Shown piece by piece: positions 1 through 9,076 of a stretch of DNA of 64,000 nt (positions are counted from its first letter, which is position 1; every line of letters starts with the position of its first letter). Made by a program: the position numbers and the translations under genes. This stretch comes from CAYOWK01 sp964407665 (GTDB lineage: Bacteria > Pseudomonadota > Alphaproteobacteria > Caulobacterales > Hyphomonadaceae), in assembly GCA_964407665.1 (NCBI GenBank), contig CAYOWK010000006.1, positions 1 to 64,000 of the forward strand, written 5' to 3'. Under the pieces are notes generated by a model. The model did no database searches, was not told the origin of the DNA, and worked only from the letters and a program-made list of their open reading frames with translations.

Positions 1-871
<871 letters not shown>

Positions 872-875
872 GAGG

Positions 876-1436
876 CTAGGCCCCCTTCATAAGGTTCGTC
901 AGTGCGTTCAGTTTGGTCTTGATCGAAGCGTCGATCAGGCGCGAGCCCATCTTGAGCTGCAGCCCGCCGATCAGCGACGGATCGACCTCGACGTCGATGG
1001 ACACAGCGCGTCCCAGCGATTTCGAGATCGAGGATTCCAGGTCGAGAGCCTGTTCGGCGGACAGCGCCTTTGCCACGCGGGCCGTGACGCGGCTGGCGCC
1101 CCGATGGCGCGCGGCGCGCTCGGCGAAGGCCTTGGCCATGCCTGTCACATCGCTCGAGCGGCGGTTCAGCGCGACAACGCCCACGAAGCGCCGCGCCAGA
1201 TCCGGCACGCCCAGCTTCTGCGCGAGATCGTCCAGAACAGCGGCTTTCTCTTCGCTCTTGTAGAGCGGAGACGCCAGCGCGCGCCGGAGCTCGGCGCTGC
1301 CCTCGATGGTTTTTGCCAGGGCTGTAAGGCCCGTTTCGACGGCGTCCACCTCACCGGTGTCCAGCGCCAGATCGAAGACGGCCGCAGCATATCGCTGCGC
1401 CGCTTCGTCAATCGAAGAGGTGGTTCCGCCCGCCAC
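876..1436 (-). CDS. atpH: ATP synthase F1 subunit delta
   Basis: The 186-residue delta (OSCP-type) subunit links the F1 head to the peripheral stalk. The helical N-domain (residues 10-115, starting around EAAQRYAAAVFDLA) and the C-terminal strand region with the family signature SLIGGLQLKMGSRLIDASIKT near residues 155-175 are both visible. Length is normal for the family. It is the first gene of the F1 operon and is followed after 4 bases by atpA, so translation is probably coupled. The 190 bases upstream must hold the operon promoter, but I could not pick convincing -35/-10 boxes there. Confidence 0.96.
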   Translation of the reverse strand: MAGGTTSSIDEAAQRYAAAVFDLALDTGEVDAVETGLTALAKTIEGSAELRRALASPLYKSEEKAAVLDDLAQKLGVPDLARRFVGVVALNRRSSDVTGMAKAFAERAARHRGASRVTARVAKALSAEQALDLESSISKSLGRAVSIDVEVDPSLIGGLQLKMGSRLIDASIKTKLNALTNLMKGA

Positions 1437-1630
1437 TCGCTACCCGCCATTGCCGGAGCCGGCCGGGGCCAGACTCAGAGCTTCAAGAAACTACAGAAAT
1501 TCAACGATCTACCGGCGACCTGAGCGGCCCCCCTCGATTTGGGCGTTCTGCTACCACGCACATGGGTGTGTGACAACACGATGCTGGCGCGACGTTTCGC
1601 ACGATTCCGGGGTTTGCCGGGAGCTGCGGC

Positions 1631-2833
1631 TCAACAGGTCACCGCCGCAGGCCTGATCGCCCGCACCTGGCGTCCGGCCTCCACCACAGCCGCCACGCTC
1701 CAGATCACCGCCAATGCTATGAGCGACCAGCGGAATGGTCCGTTCACCAGCCACTCCACCTGCGCCACACGATCCTCGGCGCCGGGCGTGACGGCCAGCT
1801 CGACGAGCGGCCCGGACGACAGAAGGCTCCAGATCACGGCGACGCCTCCGGCATAGCCCAGAGTCGCGACAGCCGACCGCAAGCGGCTCCAGCCCGGATG
1901 GACAATGTCCGCCAGATGCGCGGCGGCCGAGACGCAGGCGAGCACCAGGATAGCCATGTAGACCGGCTCCCAGGCGGGCGACAGGTGCAGGGCGACCTCC
2001 CCCTCGCCGTCCGACAGGGTGCTGGGGAAGCTGACCCAGCGCACCCACCACAGGATGAAGATGACGTCGCACAGCAGGCTGAACACGCTGTCAAACAAGG
2101 TCTTGGGCCGGCGGATATGGTCCTCCGGCAGCAGTCGCGGATTCCAGGCCTGCACCAGTTGCGTCAGCGGCGAGCGCGCCCGCTCCATGATCACGAACAC
2201 CGCCGTGACCGCCCCGAACGTGAACAGCGCTGCGCCCCAGAGGTTGTCCAGCACGCCGATGAACCCCGACACGGGCCGGGCGGCGTCGAGAAGATCGATG
2301 CCCATCAGCACGGCCAGCACGCCCACCACGATCCCGACCGCCGCCCGCTGCGCCGGCCAGAACCATGGATAGAGCTGCGGACCGATCAGATAGTCCTGCT
2401 GTCGGTATCGGGAAGCCACGATTACCGGATGCCCGAACGCCTTCAGGATCGCCGCGACGTCGTCATCCGTCAGCGAGCGCCCAAGCTCGTCCTCACGCGC
2501 CTCGATCTGGCCGCCGATCGCCTCGCGCAGCTCCGCGAGAATATCGTAGGACTGCCCCACCGGCAGCCGCCGGGCGATGGCCCCGAGATACCGCTCCAGC
2601 AGGGAATGGCCGCCGCCCGCCGTCGACGAAAACCGCGCCGCGACCGCCGCCGGCTCGCCAAAGCCACGCAACACCGCCTCGATCTCGGCGTCCGTCAGCC
2701 GGCGCCCCAGCGAAGCCTGCTCCGCCTCGGCCTTCCGTTTCACGGTCGCGTAGATCTCGCCCGCAACCTCGACCCGGCGGTGACGCGGCAGATGCCGTTC
2801 GACCTGCTTCACATACGACCAGATGCGTTTCAT
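1631..2833 (-). CDS. HAAS-domain multi-pass membrane protein, partner of PadR
   Basis: A 400-residue protein of unknown role. The N-terminal 160 residues hold two similar helical segments (one ending in RRLTDAEIEAVLRGFGEPAAVAARF, the other in RSLTDDDVAAILKAFGHPVIVASRY), typical of the HAAS/DUF1700-like signalling fold. About six hydrophobic segments follow (starting near residue 178). Such proteins are regularly encoded directly downstream of PadR repressors, as here: the gene starts 13 bases after the padR stop. By family knowledge the pair is probably a PadR-controlled envelope-stress or sporulation-like sensing module; the signal is unknown. The duplicated HAAS segment is visible directly in the translation. 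Confidence 0.8.
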   Translation of the reverse strand: MKRIWSYVKQVERHLPRHRRVEVAGEIYATVKRKAEAEQASLGRRLTDAEIEAVLRGFGEPAAVAARFSSTAGGGHSLLERYLGAIARRLPVGQSYDILAELREAIGGQIEAREDELGRSLTDDDVAAILKAFGHPVIVASRYRQQDYLIGPQLYPWFWPAQRAAVGIVVGVLAVLMGIDLLDAARPVSGFIGVLDNLWGAALFTFGAVTAVFVIMERARSPLTQLVQAWNPRLLPEDHIRRPKTLFDSVFSLLCDVIFILWWVRWVSFPSTLSDGEGEVALHLSPAWEPVYMAILVLACVSAAAHLADIVHPGWSRLRSAVATLGYAGGVAVIWSLLSSGPLVELAVTPGAEDRVAQVEWLVNGPFRWSLIALAVIWSVAAVVEAGRQVRAIRPAAVTC

Positions 2834-2846
2834 CGGTGTCGCTCCT

Positions 2847-3182
2847 TCAAGCCTTTAGAATGGTTTCGAGCGCGCGGTTCATCGCGCGCCACTCGGCGGC
2901 CAGTTGCTCGAGCGCCGCCGCGCCATCGTCCGAGAGCCGGTAGAACCGCTTTTGGCGCTTTGCCTCTTCGCGCCACTCGGACGTCAGCAGCCCCTGCCCC
3001 TCCAGACGCCGCAGCATCGGGTAGAGCGCGCCCTCCTCGATCTCGACGCCCTGCTCGCCCAGCGCGACGCGCAGCGTGTAGCCGTAGCGCTCGGTCCGGA
3101 GCGCCGCGAGCACCGCCAGGATCAGCGTCCCCCGCCTCAGCTCCTGCCGCAGCGCCTCCAGAATGTCTGTCCCGACCGGCAT
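2847..3182 (-). CDS. PadR family transcriptional repressor
   Basis: A 111-residue winged-helix regulator of the short PadR-s2 class. The key features are the N-terminal ELRRGTLILAVLAAL, the RYGYTLRVAL helix, the recognition segment EEGALYPMLRRLEGQGLL (residues 50-66) and the wing KRQKRFYRLSDDGAAAL. I place the start at the Met of MPVGTDILEALRQ (position 3182), because the upstream in-frame extension has no PadR similarity and would cover the operator-like palindrome. It is co-transcribed with the downstream HAAS membrane protein. PadR proteins of this class repress their own operon; the 17-bp palindrome at 3202-3218 lies just upstream of the start. Confidence 0.9.
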   Translation of the reverse strand: MPVGTDILEALRQELRRGTLILAVLAALRTERYGYTLRVALGEQGVEIEEGALYPMLRRLEGQGLLTSEWREEAKRQKRFYRLSDDGAAALEQLAAEWRAMNRALETILKA

Positions 3183-3201
3183 TTCGACCCATGCACCATA
3201 C

Positions 3202-3218
3202 ACTGTGTTCCACACAGT
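3202..3218 (-). promoter_or_regulatory. Palindromic operator candidate for the padR operon
   Basis: A perfect inverted repeat, ACTGTGT-tcc-ACACAGT, begins 20 bases upstream of the chosen padR start. CATA and TATG flank the two arms, displaced by one base, giving an ATAC...GTAT look typical of PadR-family operators. Its place in the leader or promoter suits autorepression. Binding is inferred. Confidence 0.55.
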
Positions 3219-3372
3219 ATGTAGCGCACAGCTCATCGCGATGCAAGCGCGGTCTGGTCTGCCTCTCGGGCGCCCAGCGCAAGAAACCAGCCCCCGGGAT
3301 GCGACCCGGTACTTTCGGCCAGCACCGGCTTTGTGCATTGTCGCCGGGTTGGACGTTTCGTTGGGGGACTGA

Positions 3373-4863
3373 ATGCTGAAGCGACTGTTCGCACTGGCGG
3401 CGATTGCGCTGCTGGCTGCAGCGCCTGCGCACGCCGTCTGGCGGAAGGCGACCAGCGAGCACTTTGTCATCTATGGCGAGGGTGACGCGCGCGAGCTTAC
3501 CGCGCTCGCTGAAAAGCTCGAGAAACTGGACTATCTGCTGCGCTTCATTTCGCAGACTGCGCAGACGGATCAGGCGCCTAGGCTGCGGATCTATCTGCTG
3601 AAGTCCGACAAGGCGGTTCAGGACCTGCTCGGCAATCCGCTGGCCGGTGGATTCTACACCACCACAGCAAGCCACGCATTTGCGGTGGTGTCGGGCGATT
3701 CAAAATCCAGCGACTACGATCTGGGGCCGGAAGAGATTCTCTTTCACGAATACGCCCATCATTTCATGCTCCGCTATTTCCCGTCGGCGTACCCCGCCTG
3801 GTACGTTGAGGGCTTCGCCGAGTTCTTTTCCTCCGTGAGGTTTCCCAGAAACGGAAACATCGAGTTCGGCCACGCCCCGATGTCGCGCCTGCCTGACCTG
3901 CAGTTGCGGCAGACGTTCCCGATCAGGCAGCTCGTCAGCGCGACCACAGACGGTCTGGGTCGGCGCAACGGCAGCAGCTACTACGCCACGGCCTGGCTCC
4001 TGACCCACTACCTTCTCTACAATCCTGAGCGGTCGAAGGAATTTGCCGCCTACCGGGCGGACCTGTTCTCGGGAAAGCGCGATCTCGACTTCGGCTCGTA
4101 CTTCAAGGGCGGAACCGACGCGCTCGACAAGGAAGTCAGGGTCTACATTTCGCGCTCGACCATTCCGGCGACCGCCCTGACGCCCAGCCAGATGCCGCAA
4201 CCGTCCATCACCGTTGAGGGTCTGGAAAAGGCCGCAGGCGATCTCATCGGCCTCGAATTGCAGGCGATGACCGGCGTTCCGGACAGCAGGCTTGCCGCCT
4301 ACACGGCACAGCTCCGCGCCTTCGTGGCGAAGCATCCGACCCTGGGCCCGGCGCATGCCCTTCTTGCTGAAACCGACAGGCTTGCGGAGCGTCCTGCAGA
4401 AGCGCTCGCAGCAGCGGATCGGGCGATCGCCCTGTCACCGGGACTCGCGCAGGCTCACAGCACCCGGGCGCAGATCCTTCTTGAGCAGGCAAAGGACAGC
4501 AACTCGGACGCGGACTGGACTGCGGCGCTGTCCGCTATCGTCGCAGCCAACAAGGCCGACACCGACGACCCCCAGCCCCTGGCGCTCTATTATCGATACT
4601 ATTCCCGGCGCGGGGAACAGATGCCCGACCTCGCCCATGAAGGTCTGGCCGCCGCATTCGAGCGTCTCCCGCAACGGCCCGACTACCGCCTGATGTACGC
4701 AAACGATCTTGCCTTCCGGGGCCAGTTGCGGCGCGCGGCCGATCTGCTGGAGCCGCTGGCGTTCTCACCCCATGAATCGGACCTGCAGGCCCAAGCCTAC
4801 CGCCGCCGCGAAGAACTCCTGCTGGAGGCGTCGGGCAAGGCGACATCCGAGCCGCCCGGCTGA
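3373..4863 (+). CDS. Secreted gluzincin-like metallopeptidase with C-terminal TPR repeats
   Basis: A 496-residue exported protein. Residues 1-21 form a signal peptide ending in APAHA. The zinc-peptidase motif HEYAH is at residues 125-129, with a third ligand candidate Glu at 146 in WYVEGFAEFF, the gluzincin pattern also seen in DUF1570-type proteins. From about residue 285 the chain changes to helical tetratricopeptide-like repeats (AHALLAETDRLAERPAEALAAADRAIALSPG is one unit in the usual TPR spacing). All catalytic residues are present, so it may be an active periplasmic or outer-envelope protease whose TPR part binds a partner. The start has a good ribosome site (GGGGGA). It stands alone: padR is divergent and the next genes are convergent. 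Confidence 0.75.
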   Translation: MLKRLFALAAIALLAAAPAHAVWRKATSEHFVIYGEGDARELTALAEKLEKLDYLLRFISQTAQTDQAPRLRIYLLKSDKAVQDLLGNPLAGGFYTTTASHAFAVVSGDSKSSDYDLGPEEILFHEYAHHFMLRYFPSAYPAWYVEGFAEFFSSVRFPRNGNIEFGHAPMSRLPDLQLRQTFPIRQLVSATTDGLGRRNGSSYYATAWLLTHYLLYNPERSKEFAAYRADLFSGKRDLDFGSYFKGGTDALDKEVRVYISRSTIPATALTPSQMPQPSITVEGLEKAAGDLIGLELQAMTGVPDSRLAAYTAQLRAFVAKHPTLGPAHALLAETDRLAERPAEALAAADRAIALSPGLAQAHSTRAQILLEQAKDSNSDADWTAALSAIVAANKADTDDPQPLALYYRYYSRRGEQMPDLAHEGLAAAFERLPQRPDYRLMYANDLAFRGQLRRAADLLEPLAFSPHESDLQAQAYRRREELLLEASGKATSEPPG

Positions 4864-4892
4864 TGCGCTGCGGGCCTCGCCCAGCCGGGTGA

Positions 4893-5189
4893 TCACCCCG
4901 CCTTCATCGCCTCGCTGTCCTCGCCCCGGCACTCGACGTTCAGGAAGCTGTCCTCCAGCGCAGGGCTCAGCCGCGCCCGCGCGGCGCGGACCGCCTCCGC
5001 ATAGGCCACCTGAAATGGCGCAACCATCTGGGCCTCCATCAGGCAGTGCATGGCGTTCAAAGCCCAGAACTCGCCCGGGCTCACCAGCACCGGCGCCAGC
5101 CGCTCGCCGTCGCGGTCATCGACCTCGCGCGACAGCCACTCGAACAGCACCAGCGCCTCGTCGTCCTCAAGGGTGATCGTGACGGTCAT
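4893..5189 (-). CDS. Conserved small protein of unknown function
   Basis: A 98-residue acidic soluble protein with no signal peptide, transmembrane segment or recognisable domain. It starts MTVTITLEDDEALVLFEWL and contains REVDDRDGERLAPV, which gives a mostly helical look. The start at 5189 overlaps the stop of the upstream lipoprotein gene in an ATGA arrangement, so the two are translationally coupled and probably work together. A much longer reading frame in the same phase runs far upstream, but it is antisense to pyruvate kinase and is not used. Confidence 0.65.
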   Translation of the reverse strand: MTVTITLEDDEALVLFEWLSREVDDRDGERLAPVLVSPGEFWALNAMHCLMEAQMVAPFQVAYAEAVRAARARLSPALEDSFLNVECRGEDSEAMKAG

Positions 5190-5530
5190 GGCCTCGGCGG
5201 AAACCCGTCCCCCTGCAGACGCGGATCGCGCGGCGGCGGGAACTCCGCCGGACGCAGGCAGCGGACGACCATGTACCAGCTGTCGGGATCGTCCGGCCGG
5301 CTTTCGCGGCTCTCGACGATAGGCTGTCCGCCGCACTCGCTCTCCACCGCCTCGAACACATCCGCCTGCGACAGACTGTTCGACGCCCGCACTTCCCACC
5401 GGTCGGCGCCCAGCGCGTAAACCGACATGTCCTGGCCGAAATGCGGATCGATCAGGTTGAGCTCGCACCCGGCCAGCGAAGCCGCCAGCGCCGCGACCAT
5501 CATTGTCCCCGGGACATTCCGTCTTTTCAT
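5186..5530 (-). CDS. Small lipoprotein of unknown function
   Basis: A 114-residue predicted lipoprotein. Starting at MKRRNVPGTMM (5530), a basic n-region and short hydrophobic stretch lead to the lipobox SLAGC, so the mature chain begins at Cys 21 or close to it. The rest (ADRWEVRASNSLSQADVFEAV and GGQPIVESRESRPDDPDSWYMVVRC) resembles no family I can name. It contains two further cysteines. The gene is divergent from pyruvate kinase and shares an ATGA overlap with the 98-residue gene downstream. Confidence 0.65.
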   Translation of the reverse strand: MKRRNVPGTMMVAALAASLAGCELNLIDPHFGQDMSVYALGADRWEVRASNSLSQADVFEAVESECGGQPIVESRESRPDDPDSWYMVVRCLRPAEFPPPRDPRLQGDGFPPRP

Positions 5531-5684
5531 CGCCCGCACTCCGCAAACTGGAGACAAATGTTGCGACGGCGCCCGACACAACGCCACTGAATTCGTGCGC
5601 AGGGCCTCTACGGACGTTTTCGTCGCGACCGGGCGGGAGCGACCTGATATAGCGCTGACACAGAATCATGAGGCGACTCCTGTC

Positions 5685-7118
5685 ATGCCCCCTCTCACTT
5701 CCCCGCGCGCAACTCTGGCGAGGCGACGCACAAAGATCGTGGCGACTCTCGGCCCGGCCTCCGACGGAGCGCTCCGGATCGAGGAGCTGTCGCGGGCGGG
5801 CGTCAACGTCTTCCGGCTGAACTTCAGCCATGGCGACCATGCCCAGCACGCCGCCCGCATCGCCGCGGCCCGCGAGGCCGAACAGGCGCTCGGATACCCC
5901 ATCGCCCTCCTGGCCGACCTGCAGGGCCCCAAGCTGCGTCTGGGCGACCTGCCCGGCGGCGAGATCGACGTCCGCATGAGCAGCGATATCCGCCTGCGCC
6001 CGGGTCAGACGTCGGACGATCCCTCGATCATCCCTGTCCCCCACCCGGAGCTTGTCGCCTCGCTCCAGCTCGGCGACCGCCTCCTGATCGATGACGGCAA
6101 GATGATGCTGCACGTGGTGCGCGTTGATGGCGACGACCGCGTGGTCAAGCCAGTCGCGCCGGGCAAGCTGAAGAGCCGCAAGGGCATCGCCGCCCCCGGC
6201 CGTCCGATCCCCATCCCCGCCCTTACCGAAAAAGACCTCGCCGACGGCCGCTTCGCCCTGGAGCATGGCGTCGACTACATCGCGCTCTCCTTCGTGCAGC
6301 GCGCCGCCGACCTCGAACTTGCCCGCCGCGAATTCGGGGACGGCGTCTTCCTGATCTCCAAGATCGAAAAGCCGGCCGCCCTCGATGAACTCGAAGCCAT
6401 CATCCAGCTTTCGGATGGCGTCATGGTGGCGCGCGGCGACCTCGGCGTCGAACTCTCGCCCGAGCAGGTTCCCATCGCGCAGCGCCGCATCGTGCGGATG
6501 TCGCGCGCCATGGCCAAGCCGGTGATCGTCGCCACCCATATGCTGGAATCGATGATCGAAAGCCCGGTGCCCACCCGCGCCGAAGCCAATGACGTCGCCA
6601 CCGCCGTCTACCAGGGCGCCGACGCTGTCATGCTGTCCGCCGAAAGCGCCGTCGGCCGCCATCCCACAGCCGCCGTCGCCATCATGGAGCGGATCATCAC
6701 CGCCATCGAGAACGACCGTGACAACGAGCCCCCGCAGGAGCGCCGCCGCGAGGCGCCCGCCGCGACCACGGCCGACGCTGTCGCCCGCGCAGCCTCGCAG
6801 CTCGCCGACGACCTCGACTGCCCGCTGGTCGTGTTCACCCGCTCCGGAGCGTCGGCCCAGCGCGTCTCCGCCACCCGGCCCCGCCAGCCGATCCACGCCC
6901 TGACGCCATCGACGCCCACGGCGCGCCGCCTGTCGCTGGTCTGGGGGGTGTCAGCCGATCTGGAGCCCGACGAGCCCCGCTCGTTCGACGACATTCTCGA
7001 CGCGGTCGGCCGCCACGAAGCGGCTTCAGCCGTGGACCGCTTTGTCATCACCGCCGGCTATCCGTGGGTCTCGGACAACTCGACCGACACCATCAAGGTC
7101 GTCGAGAAGAAGAGCTGA
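5685..7118 (+). CDS. pyk: Pyruvate kinase
   Basis: Converts phosphoenolpyruvate and ADP to pyruvate and ATP, the last step of glycolysis, in the cytoplasm. The 477-residue chain has the N-terminal TKIVATLGPAS, NVFRLNFSHG, LADLQGPKLRLG (mobile B domain follows), the catalytic Lys in FLISKIEKPAAL, and the family signature MVARGDLGVEL. The later ATHMLESMIESPVPTRAE and DAVMLSAESAVGRHP blocks are also intact. I chose the Met at 5685; the frame stays open 86 codons further upstream but there it runs antisense to the lipoprotein gene and has no kinase similarity. Length fits the family. Single gene, transcribed alone. Confidence 0.96.
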   Translation: MPPLTSPRATLARRRTKIVATLGPASDGALRIEELSRAGVNVFRLNFSHGDHAQHAARIAAAREAEQALGYPIALLADLQGPKLRLGDLPGGEIDVRMSSDIRLRPGQTSDDPSIIPVPHPELVASLQLGDRLLIDDGKMMLHVVRVDGDDRVVKPVAPGKLKSRKGIAAPGRPIPIPALTEKDLADGRFALEHGVDYIALSFVQRAADLELARREFGDGVFLISKIEKPAALDELEAIIQLSDGVMVARGDLGVELSPEQVPIAQRRIVRMSRAMAKPVIVATHMLESMIESPVPTRAEANDVATAVYQGADAVMLSAESAVGRHPTAAVAIMERIITAIENDRDNEPPQERRREAPAATTADAVARAASQLADDLDCPLVVFTRSGASAQRVSATRPRQPIHALTPSTPTARRLSLVWGVSADLEPDEPRSFDDILDAVGRHEAASAVDRFVITAGYPWVSDNSTDTIKVVEKKS

Positions 7119-7144
7119 GCCCGGGAGGCGCTGCCCTGAAGGCG

Positions 7145-7333
7145 CTACAGCGTCTCCAGACCCTCCAGCATCACGGGATCGATCGCGGCCCGGCGTCCAA
7201 GCTTGTGATCTCGCACGAGTAGCCGCGCCTCGGACTCGCTGACGCCCTGACGGCGGACCAGCCGGTCCAGCAGCGTCGCTTCCTCGAGGTCGGCACGTTC
7301 GTCACGGCGAATCCGTGCTTGCGTCTGTGTCAT
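7145..7333 (-). CDS. Small conserved hypothetical protein (62 aa)
   Basis: A 62-residue, highly charged, probably helical protein starting MTQTQARIRRDERADLEE and containing VSESEARLLVRDHKLG. No domain is recognised. A strong ribosome site (GGGAGGT, 7 bases before the ATG at 7333) supports real translation, and codon use matches neighbouring genes. It is convergent with pyk, ending 26 bases from the pyk stop. Confidence 0.55.
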   Translation of the reverse strand: MTQTQARIRRDERADLEEATLLDRLVRRQGVSESEARLLVRDHKLGRRAAIDPVMLEGLETL

Positions 7334-7450
7334 CCAAGACCTCCCGGCGGCGTTGTTCTGTCTGTGAGGCGCGAATCCTCGCAAAGGTTCGCGCTCCCAG
7401 AACGGTCGCTCCGCCGGGTTGTTCCCTAAACAAATTTCTTGACAGCCGTA

Positions 7451-7488
7451 TGTCTCCGGAGCAGCGGCGGCGCCCAGCTCCGGAGACA
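7451..7488. repeat. 12-bp perfect inverted repeat (hairpin) downstream of aqpZ
   Basis: The arms TGTCTCCGGAGC (7451-7462) and GCTCCGGAGACA (7477-7488) flank a 14-base loop. It lies 28 bases past the aqpZ stop and could act in 3-prime-end formation or RNA stability. No U-run follows on the aqpZ strand, so it is not a textbook intrinsic terminator. Confidence 0.6.
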
Positions 7489-7516
7489 GTTCCAGCGTGA
7501 CAACAGGCGCGTCGCC

Positions 7517-8200
7517 TTAGTCGTCGGCTTCCAGCATTTTCTGGCGGAACAGCACGCCGGCGAGCGCTGCGCCGACAAGCGGCGCCACGATGAACAGCCA
7601 CAGCTGGCCCAGGGCTTCGCCCTGCGCAAACAGCGCCGGCCCGAGGCTGCGGGCCGGGTTCACCGACACGCCGGTCACCTGGATTCCGACAATATGGATG
7701 ACGGCGAGCGTCAGGCCGATGGCGAGGCCCGCAAAGGCTCCCGGCGCCTTCGCCTGTGTCGAGCCAAGGATCACGACCAGGAAGAGGAAGGTCGCGACCA
7801 CCTCGAACACCAGCGCCGCCGTCATCGAGTATTCGCCGAGATAGCCCGGGCCCCAGCCATTCGATCCCAGCGCCCATTCGCCCATGGCGAAGTTCGGGCC
7901 GCCGCTGGCAATCGTGTACAGCACGCCCGCGCCGGCAATCGCGCCCAGCGCCTGCGCCACCCAGTAGGTGAACATCTCGCGCAGGCTCATGCGGCCGGCG
8001 ACGAAGGCGCCAAAGGACACCGCCGGATTGACGTGACAGCCCGAGATCGGGCCGATCCCGTAGGCCATGGCCACGATGGCCAGACCGAAGGCAAACGAAA
8101 TGCCCAGCTGGCCGACAGTGTCGCCCGCCAGCACAGCCGACCCGCACCCGAACAGCACCAGCGTCGCTGTGCCGATAAATTCCGCAATGGCTTTCTTCAT
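7517..8200 (-). CDS. aqpZ: Aquaporin Z-type water channel
   Basis: A 227-residue inner-membrane channel of the MIP family. Six transmembrane segments and two re-entrant half-helices are visible. The two NPA motifs are HVNPAVSFG (residues 57-65) and SVNPARSLG (near 182). The residues around them (aromatic/His/Cys-like small/Arg type) and the short loops fit water-selective aquaporins, not glycerol facilitators. I use the Met of MKKAIAEFIGT, which has a GGGGAGA ribosome site; the extension to 8305 lacks similarity. It is monocistronic and divergent from the tmRNA gene. Confidence 0.93.
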   Translation of the reverse strand: MKKAIAEFIGTATLVLFGCGSAVLAGDTVGQLGISFAFGLAIVAMAYGIGPISGCHVNPAVSFGAFVAGRMSLREMFTYWVAQALGAIAGAGVLYTIASGGPNFAMGEWALGSNGWGPGYLGEYSMTAALVFEVVATFLFLVVILGSTQAKAPGAFAGLAIGLTLAVIHIVGIQVTGVSVNPARSLGPALFAQGEALGQLWLFIVAPLVGAALAGVLFRQKMLEADD

Positions 8201-8344
8201 GTTTCGTCTCCCCTGACGGGCAGACCATGCTTCAGTCAGGGGCAATTGGCGAGACGTCTTGTGACCGCTCCGGGAGCTCTGCCTGAGCGCGCTGCTGCCA
8301 GCCAATAAGAGTTCTTCCCTCGTTCATCATCCGACCCTATATTC

Positions 8345-8672
8345 GATCCGTCCCCGCAAGGAGACTATGGCGATAAACCCGCGCATAATAAGCAGACCGG
8401 ACCCGGGGGCAGTACCCGGCGGCTCCACCAGAACTCCCCCGTCGTAGGCGGGATGGCATGGGGCCGAACCAGGATCGACGGATGTGTAAAAGCGATGACT
8501 TTGCCCGCCTGGGCCCCGACAGAAGCCCATTCGCAATAGTTGCCAACGACAACTTTGCTGAGGAAGTTCGTCTCGCTGCGTAAGCAGCTGACGATTTCTC
8601 GAACTAAGTCCTAGGCTGTAGCAAGTCTAGGCGGGGCTCGGGGGAGCGCCTGGCAACAGAAGCTCCCCCACT
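8345..8672 (+). ncRNA. ssrA: Transfer-messenger RNA, circularly permuted two-piece form
   Basis: tmRNA rescues stalled ribosomes and tags the nascent chain for proteolysis. Gene order is permuted, as in alphaproteobacteria. The acceptor piece comes first and ends in GGCTCCACCA (8421-8430). A 29-base intervening segment follows, then the coding piece from 8460, starting GGGGCCGAACCAGGATCGACG. GGGGCCG pairs with CGGCTCC to form the acceptor stem with a G-U pair at position 3, the alanine identity element. The tag frame GCC...TAA runs from 8542 to 8583 and encodes ANDNFAEEVRLAA, preceded by the usual TAGT. A closing hairpin, GGGGGAGC...GCTCCCCC, ends near 8670. A -10-like TATATT is at 8338-8343. 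The outer ends are estimates, good to about 10-20 bases. Confidence 0.93.
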
Positions 8673-8772
8673 TTACTTGCACCGCCCCCCTGACCACGCG
8701 CTCCGCCGCACCCCCGCAATCTGTTGGACAGGCGGCCCCCTCTCCCAACACCCCAGAACCGCGATCTGCAAA

Positions 8773-8811
8773 CGGACACGCAAGTGTCCGTGTTTCCCGC
8801 GCATGCGGGAA
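8773..8811. repeat. Tandem hairpins (GNRA hairpin plus REP-like palindrome)
   Basis: CGGACAC-GCAA-GTGTCCG (8773-8790) is followed at once by TTCCCGC-GCAT-GCGGGAA (8794-8811). The second matches the common REP-type pattern of intergenic palindromes. They lie about 100 bases beyond the tmRNA coding piece and may protect or end its precursor. Confidence 0.6.
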
Positions 8812-8913
8812 TCCCGACTTGAAGGTCTGCCCACAGGCATGACCTTCGGGCTGGAGTATTCGCGGCCTTACGCCAACAATATCCCCACTTTTCCATGTAT
8901 TAGCTTCTGTTCC

Positions 8914-9037
8914 GTCATCCCGCACGAGCCCGAAGGGCGCAGATGCGGGATCCGGAAACGACCACCGGAACCTGCCGCCGGATCCCGCATCTCCGCCTCA
9001 TCCTGAGCCTGTCGAAGGACGCTGCGTGCGGGATGAC
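8914..9037. repeat. Nested 124-bp palindromic intergenic repeat
   Basis: The outer arms GTCATCCCGCAC (8914-8925) and GTGCGGGATGAC (9026-9037) are perfect complements. Inner arms GATGCGGGATCCGG (8942-8955) and CCGGATCCCGCATC (8978-8991) are also perfect. The right side contains CCTGAGCCTGTCGAAGGAC, a sequence common in dispersed repeats of alphaproteobacteria. It would form a long cruciform or RNA stem. Confidence 0.75.
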
Positions 9038-9076
9038 GTCCAGAATAGGGGAATGAAACCCGTTCAATCCCGCGGG

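Noticed and set aside
4893..6896. Very long minus-strand open frame across pyruvate kinase
   Set aside because: Only its last 98 codons look like a gene. The rest is antisense to pyk, which has clear kinase motifs, and arises from the high GC.
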